A DNA stretch of 64,000 nt from NCBI RefSeq assembly GCF_000341285.1, contig NW_005178447.1, forward strand, positions 141,376 through 205,375, read 5' to 3'. Below, in pieces: positions 21,730-32,536 of the stretch (positions are counted from its first letter, which is position 1; each line of letters opens with the position of its first letter). This stretch comes from Galdieria sulphuraria (lineage: Eukaryota; Rhodophyta; Bangiophyceae; Galdieriales; Galdieriaceae). The notes under the pieces are model-generated. The model saw only the letters and a program-made list of their open reading frames with translations, was not told the origin of the DNA and ran no database searches. Made by a program: the position numbers and the translations under genes.

Positions 21730-22963
21730 AAATATTCTACAACGAAAAAAGGAAATTTTTTTTCAACTTACCGACTGTAATAGACTCATTTGTCTTTCAT
21801 ATTCAGATAAAGACATTGGAAAGTCTTGTCCAGTACATGCCATTTTGATACCTTGTACTACTTGTTCATAGTCCAAACCTAAACCTGAATTGATAAGTGA
21901 TTGACCTAATGCATGTCCATAGGATTGAGCAAGCAACTTCAAGTCGACAGGAAGCCTCTTTACTCGTTCTTGAGCTGCTTCCAATTTCTTACGTGCCGCT
22001 TCTCCAACAAATAAAGAAGCTTCTGCTGCACTTGGAATAGTTTTACTTGTCGACATTCCTGAACTAGAAGATGCAGCTATTCCTCCGCCGACTCCTCCTC
22101 CACTTGAATTATTGTAATGTTTCATATTATCTGAACTCGATAAACCCATACCACCACCTGTCTTGGAAAACATCATTTTGGCAGCTTCCATACTTTCCTT
22201 CCAACGCTCGGGATCATTCAATACTTTGGAAAATTCTGGGTCAGCTTGTATCCAAGGCTGTAAAAAAGGATTGTTTTTCACTGCTTGCCTACTAGCTTCC
22301 AATTTCTCAGGATCATTTAAGTATTCTTGCATAGCTGGAGTTTGCCAGATACTTGAAAGCATCTCACTCATCGAACCCATATCTCCACTACCACTCTGCG
22401 CTCCGCCCATCAAAGACTGAACTAAATGGCTCAATTGGCTTTGATTATCTGTATTAGGAAAGGTACTTGACATTCCTAAATTCTTCATATAAGAACTCAA
22501 AGTATCTTCTGTTATTGTACCCAGTCCAACGCTAGCCGAACTGGAAGAAGCTTCTGTTCGCTTTTTGTCTTCTGAAACGGTTTCCGAAGAAGATGATACA
22601 TCCGAATGGTTTTTAGAATTATTTCCACTTGGCTTGGCTCCTACTCTTCTCACCACGTTGATAGTAACACCATCGGATACACTGTAATTGGCTAAAGGAG
22701 CATCAGGATCCAACACTTGCCCTTTGTATAAAAGTGTTTGTCTATCTGCTACAATACCTGAAACTTCCTAGTACAACAGAATGTTAGTGTTCCCTTTTTT
22801 AAAAGATGAGGGTATGTCGGTAGAACAGACGCCACCAACTTGACAAAACACTTACTGCAATCTTTTCTTGTAAAGAGTGGACAGTATAAATATTGGTAGA
22901 TTCTCCCACCGATACGTCAAACTGTTGTTTATTAAATGTCTTTACTTTGATCGTATATGCCAT
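21127..22963 (-). CDS. Ubiquitin-like / STI1-like / FKBP fusion protein
   Basis: Exons 22963-22856, 22767-21772 and 21669-21127 give 548 aa. Residues 1-79 read as a ubiquitin-like domain (YTIKVKTFNKQQFDVSV ... LLYKGQVLDPDAPLANY ... GVTINVV). Residues about 165-237 resemble an STI1/ubiquilin-type segment with repeated LNDPE, NNPFLQ and ADPEF turns. Residues about 314-395 match the helical dimerisation domain found before Mip-type FKBPs (GHALGQSLINSGLGLDYE). Residues about 420-515 form an FKBP domain (GRLLDGRVFFSC ... GIEGMREGEDRTLYV ... LPPNALLIFDVEL). Key FKBP active-site aromatics are replaced (FFS for FDS, LRKGIEG instead of a Trp), so isomerase activity is doubtful. A chaperone or shuttle role in protein quality control is inferred. 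The second intron holds a CA/TA microsatellite. Confidence 0.8.
21693..21729. repeat. Compound AC/AT microsatellite in an intron
   Basis: An AC run (21693-21710) directly followed by an AT run (21711-21729) lies in the second intron of the FKBP fusion gene. A similar TC/AC compound run lies at about 22998-23025, just upstream of the same gene. Confidence 0.9.
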
Positions 22964-23105
22964 CACAAAGACTGCACAATACAAAAAATGCTCACCACTC
23001 TCTCTCTCTCTCACTCACACACACAAAATCGGTATAACGAATAATCACACGATCAACCAACCATAATATTGTTGAGTTGATGAGATCTTTTATTCTCACT
23101 ACTCC

Positions 23106-24147
23106 TCAAGTATGCTTCTTTTTGGAATGTTGTGCCTCTTGTGAGGAACAATGTTGGCTCAATAACTGTATCCATTTCATTCCACTTATCCATGTCACTG
23201 GAAAGATAGCCAACATAACCTTCCAAGTTTTTAGAATATTCCAACTCAACCAAAACTTCACCAAGCAATACACAAAACTTGCAAGACTCATATGAAATAT
23301 GATAAACCATATAGTGGATAGACCTGTGGGCATTTGTAATGGATAAATATCAGATGTCGTTAATAGCTAGTTACCAAAAAGTATTTAGTTTTTCCGATTC
23401 CAATATATATTCAAATAATCAACATACCCAAAAGATATAAACAATCAGAGGCAATATGACCAGACCAGTAAATAAAAAAGATAAGAATATAGGAGCTCGC
23501 TTCATGGGTGGCTTGAATAAGTGTTCAATCTCCTCTTGTGGATAAAACTTCCAACTTATATCAAAGTCAAATATGCCCTTTGGTCGAGGAGTATTCTTTA
23601 CTCGATAGCTCAAGTTGACAGAATCAATAAGCAACTGATGAATACCTCGTGACACTCGATGATCACCAATCACCAACTTTGCCAAAAAATCCCCTTGTTT
23701 ACCTTCAAAGCTTTCAATAACTGAAGCATCCATCTTCTATATAAATTGAATCATAAAACAAATGCACTATAGGAAAAGCTTCAATATACTTACGACTTCA
23801 AAAAGAAGGGATCCGGTACCGCGTCTACGAGGTAAAAACAAATATTCACGTTTGGTTGACTTTTCAACAAAACTTATCCAAACTTGTTGCAAGTCTTCTA
23901 AATCAACTAAAGAACCGGTATTACTCAAATCAACCAAAATATCAAGTTGTTGACCTTCTTCAAGTGGTAAAGGCAAAGTCACTGGTAACGGATCTGAAGT
24001 GACGAGTTGTTTCTGAAATAAAGTTTGTGTACCGTGGGTATGTGATATTTCAACTCGTTGTAGGACAAACTTGTTTTCTATAGCAAAAACACTCCAACTC
24101 AACTGAAACAAGCAAAACCACCATATCCGTCTTGATAAAGAACCCAT
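23106..24147 (-). CDS. Oligosaccharyltransferase subunit, ribophorin II/Swp1
   Basis: Subunit of the ER complex that transfers the N-glycan precursor to nascent proteins. Exons 24147-23794, 23736-23428 and 23366-23106 give 307 aa, close to yeast Swp1 (about 286) and half the length of animal ribophorin II, so only the membrane-proximal part of the larger protein is represented. The N-terminus (MGSLSRRIWWFCLFQLSWSVFA) looks like a signal peptide. The family motif HLFKPPMKRAPIFLSFLFTGLVILP marks the first of three transmembrane helices; the others are in the last exon and end with a basic KKK tail. The first in-frame ATG gives the signal peptide directly. Confidence 0.85.
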
Positions 24148-24665
24148 CAATAACAACTGAAAATGAACACGGCGTTGCGTTTTAAAAGAAATAACTATGC
24201 ACAACAATCATCCTCCTAAGAGATTAAGTTTGCTTTATTTTGCAAGTCCTATTCATCATAAGTGATACACATTCAAGAAAATTCTATCAGTCTATTAAAG
24301 ACACTTGAACAGCGTTTCATTCTCAAGCAAAATAATAAATATAGCATGGTTGTCCTATTCTAAGAACTCCAAATGTTGATTTTAGAACTGCCACGAGTCA
24401 TGTTTCATGAGAATTCATTAAACACGTGGAAGATACGAGGAGTATTAGAGAATGTCCTTGAAAGGACGGGTCTCCTGGTGTCCCTTATCGATACATCTCC
24501 AAAGCCAACGTGGTTGCATAATTTCCTTTCCCGCTCATGAACAAGGACATTCCGACGTATAGCAATTGCAATTAAAAGGTCCCATGTGGAACCAAACTCT
24601 TTTTGTTATTTTGAAAACAAGATATTGTCTAGTTCAAACAGAAAACTTCATTACAAATTATCCAA
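24148..24665. promoter_or_regulatory. Divergent intergenic region
   Basis: 518 bases between the starts of the oligosaccharyltransferase subunit and the secreted-protein gene. No RNA gene or other coding frame was recognised. It probably contains both promoters; the pyrimidine- and A-rich stretch just before 24666 would be the 5' UTR of the secreted protein. Confidence 0.4.
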
Positions 24666-26693
24666 ATGAGAAATTATCATTTAATTTTGACTATATTGTG
24701 CTTAACTAGTGCTATTCTGCCTCTAGTGCAAGCACAAGGTAAGACTTGTCAATCTCAAGCAGGAGCTGAAGTTTCATGGACATATGATGGTTCTTCAAAC
24801 TCTACCATTATATGGAACTTTACTAATCCAACCAGTGAAGAGAGATCTGTTGTACTGATTCGTGGTGCCACAGGTACTTCTTCTAGTAGTGGTGTTCCTG
24901 CTTATGCGTTTGGTAATGCCTATTTTCCGGCATATGCAGTGGATGGACTGGCAGAGTTTTATTCCAAGCCTACAGCATCAGATACTAAGGATAGTGATAC
25001 TCCATTAATGTTGTTGGAATATTTAACGAGTAGTTCTTCTACTACATATCACAAAGGAGTTGCATTTGTGTTTATTCTGAAGCCTGGTACAACCTTTACT
25101 ATATTAGAAGGAGGCTTCGATGACATTGTGCCATATTGTCAAACATTGTTGGATGTGGAATATTATGACACAAAAACAGTGAATATTGATTATGGCTTCC
25201 TTTCTCAATGCTTAGAATTTGGCTTTATCTGTGAACCGGATCCATTTAATGTGACTACAGCTATATATCGACCTGTGAATGGTTCCTATTTGAGTCAAAG
25301 TGATTTTTGGCCTTCTGAAGGAGACACTATAACTATTTATGGTAGCAGCAGTAGCAGTAGTAGTAATACTAGTCCAACAAGTACACCTACTCCTACTCCT
25401 GTTCCATCTCCTTCTCAAACCATACTTGCTACATCAACATTGGGAGACTTCTCATATATGCAATCTTTGGGTAGTATTTCCAAGAATGTCACTTATGCTT
25501 TTTGTCCCAATGGTTCTGTGGTTACTGGTATTGAAAATTATGTTGAAACGAGCAGAAGACTGAAAGCAATACGTTTGTTATGTAGTGATGGTAGTGTCTC
25601 TGGAACCATTGGAGTTTCTTCCTTGAACAGTCTTACGAAACAAGAACAAAAATGTCCTAGTCCAGGTATTCGATCCATAGGTGGAAAAAGCCATACCATG
25701 TACTCCACGAATATTCCAGTACGAGCTGTATGGGATATACAAACATTCTGTTCCAATGGAAACTATTCATCATTGACAAGTCATGAACAAGAATTTGATA
25801 CAATGCAATATACTATTTGTCCTTTTGGTACCGTTGCTAATGGCATCAAGGCGGAGATTTATCAATCCTATGATATTATTGCTACCATTACTTTGGAATG
25901 TGAGACGTTGAATGCAACTTCTTCGAAAAAGAATAATCCAACCCCAACTCCTGTGCCATCTACGCCTACAGCAACTCCCGTACCATCTACTCCAACGCCA
26001 ACTCCAACAGCTACATGTGTTTCTATCTTAAAAGAGACAAGTTCTTCCAAAGGACAATGGACAATTGGCACTGCTGGTACATACGGTGTGGAAACATTTG
26101 GATTAGGAGGAGCATCGAAGACCTATGCACAAGTCTTTTGTGAAGAAAATGCTACAGTTTCTGGAGTAGAAAGCTATATTCGATCTGGACATTTGGTTGC
26201 TTTTCGTTTATTATGTAGCGATGGTAGTCAAACATCCTTGCTGGGATCACAAAATACTAGTGGAACTACCCATTCTCGTTTCTATTGTGACTCTTATGGA
26301 GTTTGGGGATTGGGAGGAAAATCCAATCAAATATGGCCTGGATTGTTGGCAGAAAATGAACTATGGGACATTAGAGTACTTTGTCAATCCGGAAACTATT
26401 CTTCATTGACGAGTCATACCAATGAATATGATGGTCCAGAAAGTTACGCTCTTTGTGCTACCAATCAAGTTCTCCAAGGTGTACATGTGTCTCAATATAG
26501 TGATGATAACTATCTAGGCAGTGTACGTGGATACTGCGTTGCAGTCAATACTTCTTTGGCAACTATAAAGAATTCTGGTCTCACCATGTTGAAGAGAACT
26601 CCGGTTTCCACTAGAACGATTAGAGCTCATTCACGAGATGTTGTGGATCATTATATTCAGGCATCGATATCTCGTCAAAGAGGAGGAATTTAA
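24666..26693 (+). CDS. Secreted Thr/Pro-linked two-module surface protein
   Basis: Intronless gene of 675 aa with a clear signal peptide (LILTILCLTSAILPLVQAQG). After an N-terminal module (to about residue 225) come two copies of a ~165-residue module separated by proline-threonine linkers (TPTPTPVPSPS; PTPTPVPSTPTATPVPSTPT). The copies share IRLLCSDGS / FRLLCSDGS, IGGKSH / LGGKSN, a WDIxxxC element and NGNYSSLTSHE / SGNYSSLTSHT, with cysteines in matching positions. Numerous NxS/T sites suggest heavy glycosylation. There is no C-terminal membrane anchor. I do not recognise the module; its pattern of glycine turns and short strands could be a beta-prism or jacalin-like lectin fold, but that is a guess. 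Extracellular or cell-wall location is the safe conclusion. Confidence 0.8.
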   Translation: MRNYHLILTILCLTSAILPLVQAQGKTCQSQAGAEVSWTYDGSSNSTIIWNFTNPTSEERSVVLIRGATGTSSSSGVPAYAFGNAYFPAYAVDGLAEFYSKPTASDTKDSDTPLMLLEYLTSSSSTTYHKGVAFVFILKPGTTFTILEGGFDDIVPYCQTLLDVEYYDTKTVNIDYGFLSQCLEFGFICEPDPFNVTTAIYRPVNGSYLSQSDFWPSEGDTITIYGSSSSSSSNTSPTSTPTPTPVPSPSQTILATSTLGDFSYMQSLGSISKNVTYAFCPNGSVVTGIENYVETSRRLKAIRLLCSDGSVSGTIGVSSLNSLTKQEQKCPSPGIRSIGGKSHTMYSTNIPVRAVWDIQTFCSNGNYSSLTSHEQEFDTMQYTICPFGTVANGIKAEIYQSYDIIATITLECETLNATSSKKNNPTPTPVPSTPTATPVPSTPTPTPTATCVSILKETSSSKGQWTIGTAGTYGVETFGLGGASKTYAQVFCEENATVSGVESYIRSGHLVAFRLLCSDGSQTSLLGSQNTSGTTHSRFYCDSYGVWGLGGKSNQIWPGLLAENELWDIRVLCQSGNYSSLTSHTNEYDGPESYALCATNQVLQGVHVSQYSDDNYLGSVRGYCVAVNTSLATIKNSGLTMLKRTPVSTRTIRAHSRDVVDHYIQASISRQRGGI

Positions 26694-26919
26694 GACCCGA
26701 ATATTGTTGTGGTATTTTTCGATTATGGTTACTTGCAACATTTTGGTTTGCAAGTCGGCTTTTTCGTTGATGTTTTCGTATTTTTGCATCAAAAAAATGA
26801 TAGGAAATATAGTTATCTTGCTTGTAGAATGATTTGTTGCATGTATAAAATTGCGTTGGAGTGAAAAAGAATAATCATCTAGATTTTCTCTTCACATAAT
26901 GATTCCAAAAGGAACTTTT

Positions 26920-28440
26920 TCAATATCCTAAACTCCATAAAGGAGGAGGTGGTGCATTTCCTTTAGCACTTTGGTACCGATAAACAGCCAGACGTTTCAA
27001 TTCTCCAACTAGAGTCGATAATCAGTTAAAAGAAAACATTTCATACCACTTCAGAAACTTACAAGGCAACAAGCAACCCATTGCTTGTAACTCCTGTGCA
27101 TAAGATTCTACTTTAGATTCCATCACTCGATCTTTGTTGGATAACAATGTCAAGTCTGTTACTATTTCCAAAATCAAAAACAAAAATTGCAAAACTAATG
27201 TTCCTTTTTTTACCTAAAGACGAATCTCCACGAGACTTGGCTTCTGCAATCAAAGCTTTATATTGACTATTAAGAATGAATACATTGGGTGGTTTGGAAT
27301 GCTATCAAAGTAATGATGACATAAATAGACGCTTTCAACATACAACACAAATAACTCTTACCAATATATTCAACACTTGTGAACGATCCATTTGTTTTTC
27401 ACGCAACAAGCCCAATGCATATTGAAAGTAGATAAAAGGCATAGGATGAATGCCTTGTTGAACAGATTTGTGAAACAATTCAAATACTAGATTCCACTGT
27501 CGATGCTGAATACGAAATCATCTATAAGACAACGTATCGATAACAAAAGACATTACCTTGATTACCGTATCTAATAACAAAGAGATTGAAATTTCCGAAA
27601 AGGTCAACTGTTCTGTACAAAACTGTCCATAATAATACATAGCTTTGGAATAGTCATTCATATCACGACATATACCAAACAACACTTGAAAAGTACGATG
27701 TGTTCTAGTCAATGGCATATTTTCAAATATACTCAATCCTAAAAACAGTCCATCCATGAAATCTAAAAGTAGATATATAAATCGCTACCTTCTTCGTAGT
27801 CCTGCCGGATTCGACAACATTCCATAAGGATTGCATGGCAAGTTTCATCGAGAGACAAACCTTCTTTCTGCATCAACGCCACAACATACTTGATTCTATC
27901 GGAATCACCCAAAACTGCACAACAAAATAAGAGAGAGCGGTATAATAAATAATCAGTTGGAACTCCTTCGTGAATGACTTCCTGATAAAATCGAAAAGCA
28001 GAGTTCCAATCTTTGCGACAACCACACAGTGTAATAAGGTTGGAATAAAAAGAGCTTGCAGGACGTAAGCCTAGTCCTCTACTCAACTCGTAATAAAAAT
28101 AAGCATCTTGATAGAGTCTCCAACGAGTTGCTATACCCAGTGCTTTTAAAATTACGGTACCGCTAGGTTTCTTTCCTTCCACATAAAGGTCTTCCACAAG
28201 TCTCTTTGTAAAGTGTGGAGAAGACTTGCGAAGATCTAAATAACGTAACAGTGCCTGTTCTTCTATAAGCGTGAGTTGAGAATAACTTGACGAAAAGTTC
28301 TTGTCAAAAGTACTGCAAGTAAACAATCTTTTGATACAAAGACAAGTATTGCTGTTGAAAACATGCCATAGTCTAATAAAACTGTTTGTTTTCATCTTTC
28401 GCAATGTAGACTTGAAATATCTTGCAGATTCCGTAAGCAT
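26920..28440 (-). CDS. Pentatricopeptide-repeat-like protein
   Basis: Six exons in gene order: 28440-27789, 27762-27557, 27505-27362, 27301-27214, 27161-27063, 27008-26920, about 425 aa. Helical pairs with PPR spacing are visible (SFYSNLITLCGCRKDWNSAFRFY, YLLYRSLLFCCAVLGDSDRI, CHAILMECC, FYFQ-like helices downstream), implying an RNA-binding organellar protein. The N-terminus is basic and could be a transit peptide. The first intron is uncertain: a GTAGCG donor gives a 26-base intron, whereas a GTCGAA donor 27 bases upstream gives a 53-base intron in the same frame. The start codon lies only 10 bases past the stop of the upstream gene on the same strand. Confidence 0.65.
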
Positions 28441-28450
28441 TTCAACTTTA

Positions 28451-31386
28451 TCAATTAGAAGAGGTACCACCGTAAGTTTTCAAAGATTCCAAAAATTTGG
28501 AACCAAAACGTCCCATTTGTTGACCAACAAACTGAGAAGCAAAGTCTACAACAGATGTATTCGTATATTCTTTCTTCTGCTTGTTTTGCACATTAGAAGA
28601 AACCTGTTTCCATGTTTTGGTTTCTGAACTCTCGAACAACTTATTTTCCGATGCACGTCTATTTCTATGTCGATGTAATAAAGAAGGAGTTGGTGCAGGC
28701 AAATAAGGAAATCGTGCCACAACTGGTAAGATAGGTGATGAATAAGCTTCCTTGAATGTTGCCTGTTTTACCTTGCAACATAACAGAGAACGATAAGCAT
28801 TATTCAATATTCAAAACAATGGTTCGACTTACTTGTGCAGTTTGTTGTTTTGAGTAACTTGAAATACTTAGTCTTCCCAACAAATGTCCCATTCTATCAA
28901 AATGGAAACAAGTATTCGACTCTAGTTGCTCTTTCCAATTACTTGGAAGATTTTGTGTATTTAGAAGAGTCTCCAGAGTAGTTTTATATTCTTTCCATTT
29001 GGAATAAACATCATTGTTGGTTTCTTGCTCTGTATTGCTTGTCTCATGTTGTGAAAAACAAATATCGCCCATCCATATAAGGTCCATATACAACTGCAAT
29101 GTGATGGATAGATTGGTTAACTTACCATCTTTCAAGTTCTTCATGACACCAAAACATTCTAACCATTTCATAAAATGAGAACAAGTAAAAAGACGGAATA
29201 TTTGTATATCCTCTGTAAAATGTAATGCATCCAGCAGTTGAGTATATTTGCCAAGCTCCATAAACCACTGAATGAGAGATTCTGAAGGATACTTGGAGTC
29301 CAACTCAATACTATCTTCACTGGAATCAGAACAAGTAGAAATGTTTTCCAAAGAACAATAAGTAAGTGATTGTGTCTTCAACGATTGAAGAATAGAAAGA
29401 AATATCATATGATGAATGAGATGATGTCGAAATTTGAGTTCCATTTCCGTGAAAAGTTGATTTCTTTTTCCTATCCATTCGGAACCTAACTCTTCTATGG
29501 AAGATGGAAAAAGATTGAGATGTCTCAAAATTCGAACACAACGATATAAATATAATAAACCAGATAAGACAAAATCCTGTTTTGTAAGGGACTCGCTAGT
29601 TTCCATTTCTTTTTCTTGGCAAAGCAAACAAATATGTGACATTATTCCATCCAATTGCCTAAATATATTCCGGTCATTCTATTCTTTACAAAACATAAGG
29701 AATGCAACTTACTTTTCTAAAGACTGCAAGAATTGTGAATAGCATTGCAAAATTTGCTTATGAATCCTATCTAATACCGATTGTCTTTCTTCATGTAAAA
29801 GTAACGATAACAAGGAAGGAAAGGTTTGATGGAATAACCGTTTCAAATGCTCAATAAGTGGATCATACCAAATACGTATATTCATATCCTTCATAAGAAA
29901 CTCATCTATCCACACTTCCCATGTGCATTTATCGGATTCTAACAAGGAACAAGTAAAAATCTTTCGATTGTCATTTCTTTCCTGATCTATATACATCCAA
30001 AATGTTCCAGCCCAATCTCCACAATGTTTCCAATAACTTTCAGTTTGTAGACAAGTGGAAATATTGTTCCTCATGATGCCTTCCATATGTGCTTTAATGA
30101 ATTGTTCTGCATTTGTAAAACTAGCATTCAATATCGTTTTGAAAACGTGACGAATACAAGTAACTAAAGACATTGACCATATTCGTTTCAGATTCTCTAT
30201 TTGTTCCCAAAAATTTCTTCGGTTCTGCTCAATGGAAAAAGAATCCAACTTGGATATATGAAGATGAAAAATCTCAATCAATCTATCCACATTTTGTTCT
30301 GTTGTCACTTGCTTCAACCATTCTTCCAAATTACATTTCATATCTTGATTCACATTCTCAAGCCACTTATTCATACCATCCTCACAAACTATCTCCATGT
30401 TGGGGTCGTTGATATCTTCCAACTGTCGATGTAAAAAATGCAAAGTCATCGAGTCAAGTTGACGGTTGTATAAACTTTGTATCGTTTCCATTACAGTTGG
30501 CGTTTTTCGTTCTTGAAGTAGTTTCTCATAAATTAGCAATGTTGTCATAATACTGTTCATTCCTGCCTCAATCAGTTCTAAATTATAAGAGGAAGTCTTA
30601 TCTGATGATATTGCTGAGAAACAATCTGACAAGCATCGATATCGCAAATCTAAGAATAGTTTCCATTTTTCAACTAAACTCGATTGGTTGCTATGACTCA
30701 ATAATAGTAAAAAAACAAAGCCAGAGAAGATATCCAACTTGGCGTTAGTTTTCAACAACTCCGATACTTTCTTCTCCAATCTATCACTTACACTCTCACA
30801 ATAATCCCAAAAACTTGCTAGAAACTGCTTTAGTGGCTGCGTTGTCAATAATAGTCTTTGTTCCAACTGCTCTTTCCTTTGTCTCACTGTAAGCAAACCC
30901 AACTGACAAGCTAAATAGTCACCACTATCCAAATCTTTGTCAGCTTGTTCCTAATGACTCCACTATAAAAGACAAATCCTCTTTACAGTGTTCCAAATGA
31001 CTTATGATAGACTCTTGTATTGGACATTGTCTTAACAAGTGCTCATCTTTATCCACTGTTGTTGTCGTTGTTGTTGAAGTTCCCAAAGCATATCGTTTAG
31101 TTCCCTGTTGCTCTTCATTCCACTTTTGACAAAACGAAGAAAGCCTTTTTGTGCTTTGCGTGATACATTTGGTATTTTCTTTTTGTTGCACTAAGGTTTT
31201 GAAAGCCTTTGTTAGATCCGCTAGGTGACTCTGATAAACTTGTTGCAATCTTTCTCTTTGTTCTCTTTCCTTTTCTTCCAACTTTTTGACCTGTTGTCTC
31301 AATTGTGTTACATTCATACTGGATAATAACTTGGCTGCTTCTTTTTCTGCAGTGGTTTTCCATAACGAATGTTGTTTGTGTTGCAT
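28451..31386 (-). CDS. COG1/Vps51-like Golgi tethering subunit
   Basis: Large helical protein of about 925 aa. Likely exons in gene order: 31386-30987, 30943-29713, 29658-28833, 28771-28451. The N-terminal part (LLSSMNVTQLRQQVKKLEEK followed by a coiled coil ending in LADLTKAFKTL) resembles the start of COG1, where a short motif precedes a long coiled coil that packs in the COG complex. The rest is alpha-helical without a catalytic motif, and the C-terminus contains LPVVARFPYLPAPTPS, similar to the proline-rich ends of COG1 proteins. If correct, it acts in retrograde traffic within the Golgi. The first intron (43 bases, GTAAAG donor) was chosen to keep the frame; a 29-base alternative exists. 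Divergent from the J-protein gene with 89 bases between starts. Confidence 0.55.
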
Positions 31387-31475
31387 CCTGTTTATGGGAA
31401 GAATTGTGTAAATGCCGTTCCTTGAAAGGCTGTTGTGAGACAAAGACTTGTCAAGAATATGAAACAAGTTTAATA
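31387..31475. promoter_or_regulatory. Short bidirectional promoter, COG1-like / J-protein
   Basis: Only 89 bases separate the two divergent start codons. A longer minus-strand frame with an ATG at 31488 exists but would overlap the J-protein start, so 31386 is preferred. No specific element was identified. Confidence 0.35.
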
Positions 31476-32455
31476 ATGGAACAACCATCTTCTTTTCCTG
31501 ATAAAAACTCGGAAACTGTGACTGAAAGTGAAAGATGGAAACCTCCTTTTTTTCTGTTGTTTGGTGCCTTTATGATTCTAGGAAGTTATGCTGCAGGAAT
31601 GTTAGGTTTAAGAACTTCTAAATTTGCCTTTGGAAAAGACTTGTACAGAGCTTGGGAAGCACATGAAAAAATAAGAGGAAGAAGACCCGAAGACATATTC
31701 GGAAAGTCTGGTGAAGAAAGTACTAGTCGAGCTTCACAAGGAGAACCATTTGGCAGCACGTGGGAACAAAGAATGGACCAAGCAAGACAAAAGGAACAAG
31801 CAGATAGAGAACGTAGAGCAAGGTAAGCACTTTGGAGTTTCGTGAAAAGAACAAAAAAGGCAAATAACTTTATAGGGAAGAGTTTCGTTTTCGTATGGAT
31901 GAAGCTATGAAAGAACAAATGAAGCAAGCCTATTATCGCTTTTATCGTCGAAGTGGTCCTCATCTGAATAACATTCATTTTGGTTCAGGAAGTGATGAAG
32001 AATGGAGAAGGAAGATATTCGAAGAGATATTGAAAGAAGTACAAGAGTCGATGAAAAGAGCACAATACAAAAGTTATCGTTCACAAAAGTCAGATAGTGA
32101 CTCTTTTGAGGCTTGGTTTGGTGGATTGGGTGGAAACAGATTTCAAGGATATACAAGAGGTTACTTTTATGAACAAGCAAAAAGAGAACAACAAAGACAA
32201 AGAGAGGAATCAACTTCTGGAGTCTTTTCTGCACCTCGCGGGAATATGTATGAAAAACTTGGTTTACCTTTTGGTGCATCGATGGAACAAGTTAAGGAGG
32301 CTTATAGGAAAGCTGCACGATTATGGCATCCTGATACTTATCAAGGAAATGATCCAAAAATGGCAGCCTCTCGTTTTAGAGAAGTAAATGAAGCTTATGA
32401 ATATTTGAAAGACCCAAGTCGAAAGGAATCTTATGATCGTAATAGTCGAATGTAG
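31476..32455 (+). CDS. Membrane-anchored J-domain protein
   Basis: Hsp70 co-chaperone with its J domain at the C-terminus. Exons 31476-31822 and 31876-32455 give 308 aa. One hydrophobic segment lies near residues 25-45 (FFLLFGAFMILGSYAAGML). A long highly charged linker (many Arg, Glu, Gln) follows. The J domain (about residues 240-305) contains YEKLGLPFGASMEQVKEAY, the essential HPD in LWHPDTYQG, and YEYLKDPSRKESYDR. An anchor at the N-terminus and a distal J domain resemble ER or mitochondrial inner-membrane J proteins; which membrane cannot be decided. The start is the first ATG in frame downstream of the divergent gene's start. Confidence 0.85.
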
Positions 32456-32536
32456 AAGAAATCAAGTTGAACAAAAACAAAAATATTTGGAATTGTTTAT
32501 TATTATTATTCTTCTTCTTATTATCCAACCGAGTAT

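Noticed and set aside
28301-28627. 108-codon + strand frame antisense to the COG1-like and PPR genes
   Set aside because: It is a shadow of two coding regions on the minus strand with better support.
31305-31475. Upstream extension of the J-protein frame and of the opposite COG1-like frame to 31488
   Set aside because: Both extensions would overlap head to head; the internal ATGs at 31476 and 31386 give a normal divergent arrangement.
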